Positions 37,501 through 43,500 of a stretch of DNA of 64,000 nt are shown here, in pieces. The notes below the pieces were generated by a model, which was not told the DNA's origin, made no database searches, and saw nothing but the letters and a program-made list of their open reading frames with translations. The DNA comes from Astropecten irregularis (taxonomy: Eukaryota > Echinodermata > Asteroidea > Paxillosida > Astropectinidae). A program made the position numbers and the translations under genes. The stretch's first letter is position 1; the number at the start of each line of letters is the position of its first letter. The DNA is taken from contig OZ020250.1 in NCBI GenBank assembly GCA_963971285.1, forward strand, positions 14,058,499 to 14,122,498, written 5' to 3'.

Positions 37501-40500
37501 TATTCAAGTTTCTATGGACTTGGGTCAAGTTGAACCAGGCTGGCTCTCAGTCTCACTGTATGCATTGATACACACAGACCTATACATACTGTAGGCCTAC
37601 ATTTAGGTTCGGTGCCTTAAATGGCTGTGAACAGTCCCGTGTCCATCAAAGTTCAGCATTTTCTTGAGATAGATTTTGTCTTGAACAAACACCACCGCCG
37701 CAATTAATGATCCAGAGGAGTGATACAGAAATGCTAAAGAAATTGGAATGGGAATCACTAGAACGACGTCGACAAATCCAAAGCATCACATTTGTGTACA
37801 AGGTGGTACATGGTTTCATAATCGTTCCACATGTATATCTTCCAACCCCTTGTCACACAACTTCAAGAAGATCCACAATATACAGCTTATGTGGATCGGT
37901 TTGCCGAAACACTTTGTAATAATCGTTCGTACTTTCACACTTCTATATCGTTCGCACTTCTCGCAATTAATAAACAGCTTCCTGCCCTACCACTCACGGA
38001 TAGATGCATTCAGATACTCATTGATGCCCAGAGCAATCCCACTGTGGAACTCCATTCCAATCACGGTTGAGGGTTCATGCTGCAGTGCACCCATGCAGTC
38101 TTGATGCATTTAGGGCTGGACTGCTCACTGTGGCCTTCTAAATCAATCAAGTTCAAACTTCATTGTATAAAATAAACACTGAAAAATTTTCTGCACCAGC
38201 ACACACTGTATCTTTTCTTTGTATAAAACTATCAAACTACACTAGCTGGTCCACACATCTGCACGCCAAGCAAATTGACGAGATATCCAATTGGACGCAC
38301 TGTCAATCGAAGACGAAGCAGAAGAAGTAAAGTACAGCATTTCCTTGAGATGGATTTTAGTGGTTTTGGAAGCTTGTTTCTATTCTAGTTTCCATTATAG
38401 GCCCTAGTTCTTGTAAAAACAACTGATGATACTGTAATTGCTGAGACAGCGAGTAGTGCCCGACACATAATGTGTCAAATGTGTGGACTTTGGACTTGGA
38501 AGACACAGGTTCAAGATTACAATCCTGGTAACTGAAGCACTTCTTGGCAGATACAGAATAATTATAATACAGAAGAACATTCGTAAAGCGCCGGTATCCA
38601 AAATTGTCTGATTTGTTTTTTCGTTGGCATCAGAAGTTGGAATACGGGGCGGAATTTTAGCGGTTGCTCCAGGCGCTGTTCTCCCCCCCCCCCCCCCAGA
38701 TATACGCCGTTGACTTTTTAACGTAAATAATTTGACAGTGCCCATTTTGTTGGCAATCAGCCAGCACCTAAGTTCCCAGAAAACGGCAATTACGCTACTT
38801 GTTCTTCCACCCCCTGGAGTGAAAATGTGTTTTCTGGAGACAAGCATTGCAATAAATGTACAAGATGCAATGAGCTCAAGCCACAAGTCATAAGAAAAGT
38901 CTGGCAAAATGAGTGAACAAAGACAAATTGACTGGAGTGGGATTCGAACCGGCGACCTCCTGAATACCGTACAGGCACTCTACCAACTGAGCCATATCCA
39001 GCCTACGTTCGTGGTGACCCCAATAGTCAATTATCTTTGTTCGTTTGGCAGTAGGAAGCAATGAAACACACTGCCATTTATTTATTATTTTTTACAACTG
39101 CATCCAGATGATTGTTTAAAAAAAATTTAAATCCATCCCAAATCTAATATCTGTGAAGGAATTTGCTAACTAAACAACGGAAAAACAAAACTTTTGAAAA
39201 CCAAACTAATTTTTCAGAGCAGTTTTGAGGACTTATTTAAAGAGCTTTGGGGAATTTTGCATCAAGTACATTTTCAAATATCTTTAACCATCAGACACAA
39301 AAAAGGATCTAGGCCCTATTCCTGGATAGTTGAAATAAATTATGTGAGCCCTGGGAGATTGGAAAATTTAAAAAGCCCATACAAATTCATTCATATTGAG
39401 ACTCATCCTAGCATGACATCTGTATTGCCAAACAGATGAACGTACCAATTTAATTCTCATTGTGCTACAGTCCCGGACAAAGGTATAAGCCCCTCTCACA
39501 ACCGGCCTACATAGAGTTGCGTAGTGTTGCGTGTCGTGTATGCCAAAATATGGCTGCGTACTCAAGGTGAGCCTGCGTAGATGTGCGTAGTGCTATGGCG
39601 TATGGTTGCGTACCCTGTGCAGAGGCACCGCGTACCTACCCGCATAATATAATAGGCGTAAAGGCGCATAGGATTGCATAATGCAGACGCAGGGTAGTGT
39701 ACTATTACGAAGGCATGGCGTACAGTACCGTAGACCGTATGTCGCGTAATCCTTATAGACTACATATTCAGCGTATTGTTATGTAAGCCAGCGTACTCTA
39801 GCATAGGAACAGCATAGGGCACGTACCCGCTACGCAACACTACGCAACTGTACGTAAGGCCCGGTGTGAAACGGGCTATAGGAACTTGCAGTATAACACA
39901 TTACAGTGTAACACATACATGTACAGTACCGGTATAGGCCTACAATCTGACCTTTTCCTCAAAAAAACTATTTTCTATCTCTTTCTTTTTTTATTATGGT
40001 CCTGTTTTTTTATTAATAACTTTTCCAGATGTCCTTGGCCTTTTCGATTGTGAAGTGGCGGATGTGCACTCATTCATGGTCTGTTTGTAAGGATTCTTCA
40101 GCCTGCATTATAGCTGGCATATATATTTAACACAATGACACGGTGCACTGGTAAACACAATCTGTTCAGTACTTGTTGGTACCAAGTACAGATCAATGCA
40201 TGGGTAAAAATGACGGGCAAAGAAAATTAACAGTCATGGAACGGCCTTTTTCAAATGATAGGCCCTTACATTTATTTAAAGGTTTAGGCCTACTGTAATC
40301 AAAACTCATACGAAGTTAAATACATCTGTAAAGTTATAAAACTCACCCTGTCTAATATTGTTTGTTCAAAAAGATAATATAGAAAAAGGAGGTATTTTAA
40401 ACCCATAATTTAGCACCCCACTTTTCGCAACGAAAAACCTTGCTTACGTCACATGCAGAATGCCAAGCAGTATGCTGTGGTGCGAGCCTCTACAAGTATG

Positions 40501-43500
40501 TAGGTGACGTCACACGCTATTGTTGTGTGGATCGGCTCCAAGGGGGACCTTTTTAGGGGTGGGGCATACATGATTTTGTAAATTTTTGGTCAAAATTAAG
40601 CACTCACATAGAAATGTAAATTTATATACACCATGTAGTTATGAATGATGTATTAAGCAATTTTGTTTTAGAGCACTTTTACCCCCGTTTACTGATTGTA
40701 GTAAGCTTTTAGGGATTTATTTAAGGATTTAACTTTTAAGGATATTTCGCGTCTGCCAATGAAAAATGTGTATAGTTGTACATGTACCCATGGGATCCAA
40801 CTTCTGTCATCCAATTCAGCTATTATTCCTACTATTATTCTTTTTAACAAGATACATAATCTTGTATTATATATAATTATTACAGCATACAGTATTTCTG
40901 TACAATTCTGGAATCCATCAATCAGTCAAAAACCATTTGGAAACTTAATCAATAACAACCAAAAAGTTTTAAAAAGATTTTAAAAGTTGGTCATAGAATG
41001 GCCAGAGCACTCCACCAATAGTATCCCTAATTGGGGGCTCAGTATTGCAAAATTTCAATGGCCACCTTCAAAGAAAGAGCCAATTGAGAGCCTATACTGT
41101 ATAAGTACGTGCCAGTCAGTGGCAAGCACAGGCCCCAACATTAACAACATCCTTTGTTAACATTATAATGGCAAAATTCATGATGAAAACACCATTGTGG
41201 TATAACACATACCTATATTTGCAAATGATGGATAAACTACAGAAAAAATAAGAAAAACAGAATATTATTAAAGTGAGTCCACGTCATGCCACTTTATACA
41301 TGTATGTATGTATGTATACTGCTATAACTGCAGATACAATTCAATTCAACACTGCACATTTTGTACTTAAAAAGTTAGTTAAAGGTAATGGTTTTTGTCA
41401 AAGAAATGCAGATTTAATGGGAAAAATATCAAGGAAGATCCAGTAAAAGTCTTAGACTGTGAAATTCCCAATCCCGTACGGTGCCGACTTTTTGAGAAAA
41501 CAGCGATCTTTTAAAATATTTTTGATCTTTCTTTTACTAATTTCTAGATAAATACAGCATTTCAGGCAGAAACATTTTAAGTGTATGTTTTTACAAGCAC
41601 CATCTTTATACCCTGTAACTTGTTATAGGTAAATCTGTGAACATTTCTGTTTTGGTTTCTTACCAAAGTATGATACTACCTTTAACACAAAATCGAACAA
41701 ATTAACAAATCCATTTGATAAAGTCGCTATTTGTTTTTATTCCACCCAGCCAAAAAAAGTGTAATACTACAAGTAAAATGTGTACATGTAGGCCTATGGC
41801 ATATTTAAAGCCCCATTATGTTGCTTGCTGTACATGTATTACAGCTACATATAATTACAGAGCCTGGGCAATAGGCCCAATATGGCACACGTCTCCATAT
41901 ACATGTAGTGCAATTTGTCATCATCAATTCTATGCATGGTTTCAGCCAGAAGGGCTAACTGGCTCAATGTCTTTGGGACACCATTAGGCCTATAGATAAT
42001 GTTTCCTGTTTTCAACAATTGACATAATGTACAGGGGAAGAAAACTGCATGGGCCCAAACCCAAGCTACTCTCTCATTTTTATGGTACAATGGCTGATAT
42101 AGGGTAGGTTGTGTACATTAAAATGTGTTTCAGTAAAAACACTGTAGCCACGGTAGTGTCCAATATTGGTTTGATTGGCTGGGTAAATAAATAGCCCATA
42201 TATAAATCTAATAACAATAATAATGATACATGTACAGGCACTCTACCAACTGAGCTCTCCAGCCCTAACACTGGTGGTGTCCCTTTACAGTCAATTATCT
42301 TTGTTCGTTTGGCAGTCAGAAGCACATACTGCATGTACAGTTGGTAGAGTGCCTGCATGGTAAATTCAGGAGGTTCGAATCCCGCTCCAGTCATTTTTTT
42401 GGTTCACCTTTCAATGACTTAAAATTTCAGTCAGTTTCCCTTGCGGTTATTTGATGATTATGATTTTGTTCAGGCTTTCAGGGGGTAGGGGGATATTTTG
42501 ATAAATTATGATAAAAATGGTCAAAATTAAGCACTCACATAGAAATGTAAATTTATATAGTCATGAATTATGTATTAAGCAATTTTATTTTAGAGCACTT
42601 TTACCCCCGTTTACTGATTGCAGTAAGCTTTTAGGGATTTTTTGAAGAATTTAACTTTTAAGGATATTTCGCGTCTGCCAATGAAAAATGTGTATATAGT
42701 TGTACATGTACCCATGGGATCCAACTTCTGTCATCCAATTCAGCTATTATTCCTACTATTATTCTTTTTAACAAGAAACGTATCTTGTATTATATATATC
42801 TATTACAGCATACAGTATTTCTGTACAATTCTGGAATCCATCAATCAGTCAAAAACCATTTGGAAACTTAATCAATAACAACCAAAAAGTTTTAAAAAGA
42901 TTTTTAAAAGTTGGTCATAGAATGGCCAGAGCACTCCACCAATAGTATCCCTAATTGGGGGCTCAGTATTACAAAATTTCAATGGCCACCTTCAAAGAAA
43001 GAGCCAATTGAGAACCTATACTGTACAAGTACGTGCCAGTCAGTGGCAAGCACAGGCCCCAACATTATTAAACAACATCCTTTGTTAACATCATCATGGC
43101 AAAATCCATGATGAAAACACCATTGTGGTATGTACAGTTGTACACGTACATATATATTTGCAATTGTGAAATGATGGATAAACAGAAAAAATAAGAAAAA
43201 CAGAATATTATTAAAGTGAGTCCACATCATGCCACTTTATACATGTACGTGTATGTATACTGCTATAACTGCAGATACAATTCAACACTGCATATTTTAT
43301 ACTTAAAAAGTTAGTTAAAGGTAATGGTTTTGGTCAAAGAAATGCAGATTGGGCAAAAATATCAAAGAAGATACAGTAAAAGTCTTAGACTGTGAAATTC
43401 CCAATCCCGTACGGTGCCGACTTTTTGAGAAAACAGTGATCTTTTAAAGATCAACAATTTTTTTGATTGTTACTTTTACTAATTTCTTGATAAATACAGC

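Noticed and set aside
38940..39000. tRNA gene (gggattcgaaccggcgacct)
   Set aside because: Same sequence recurs at seven or more sites with a shared leader and tail, so it is a SINE.
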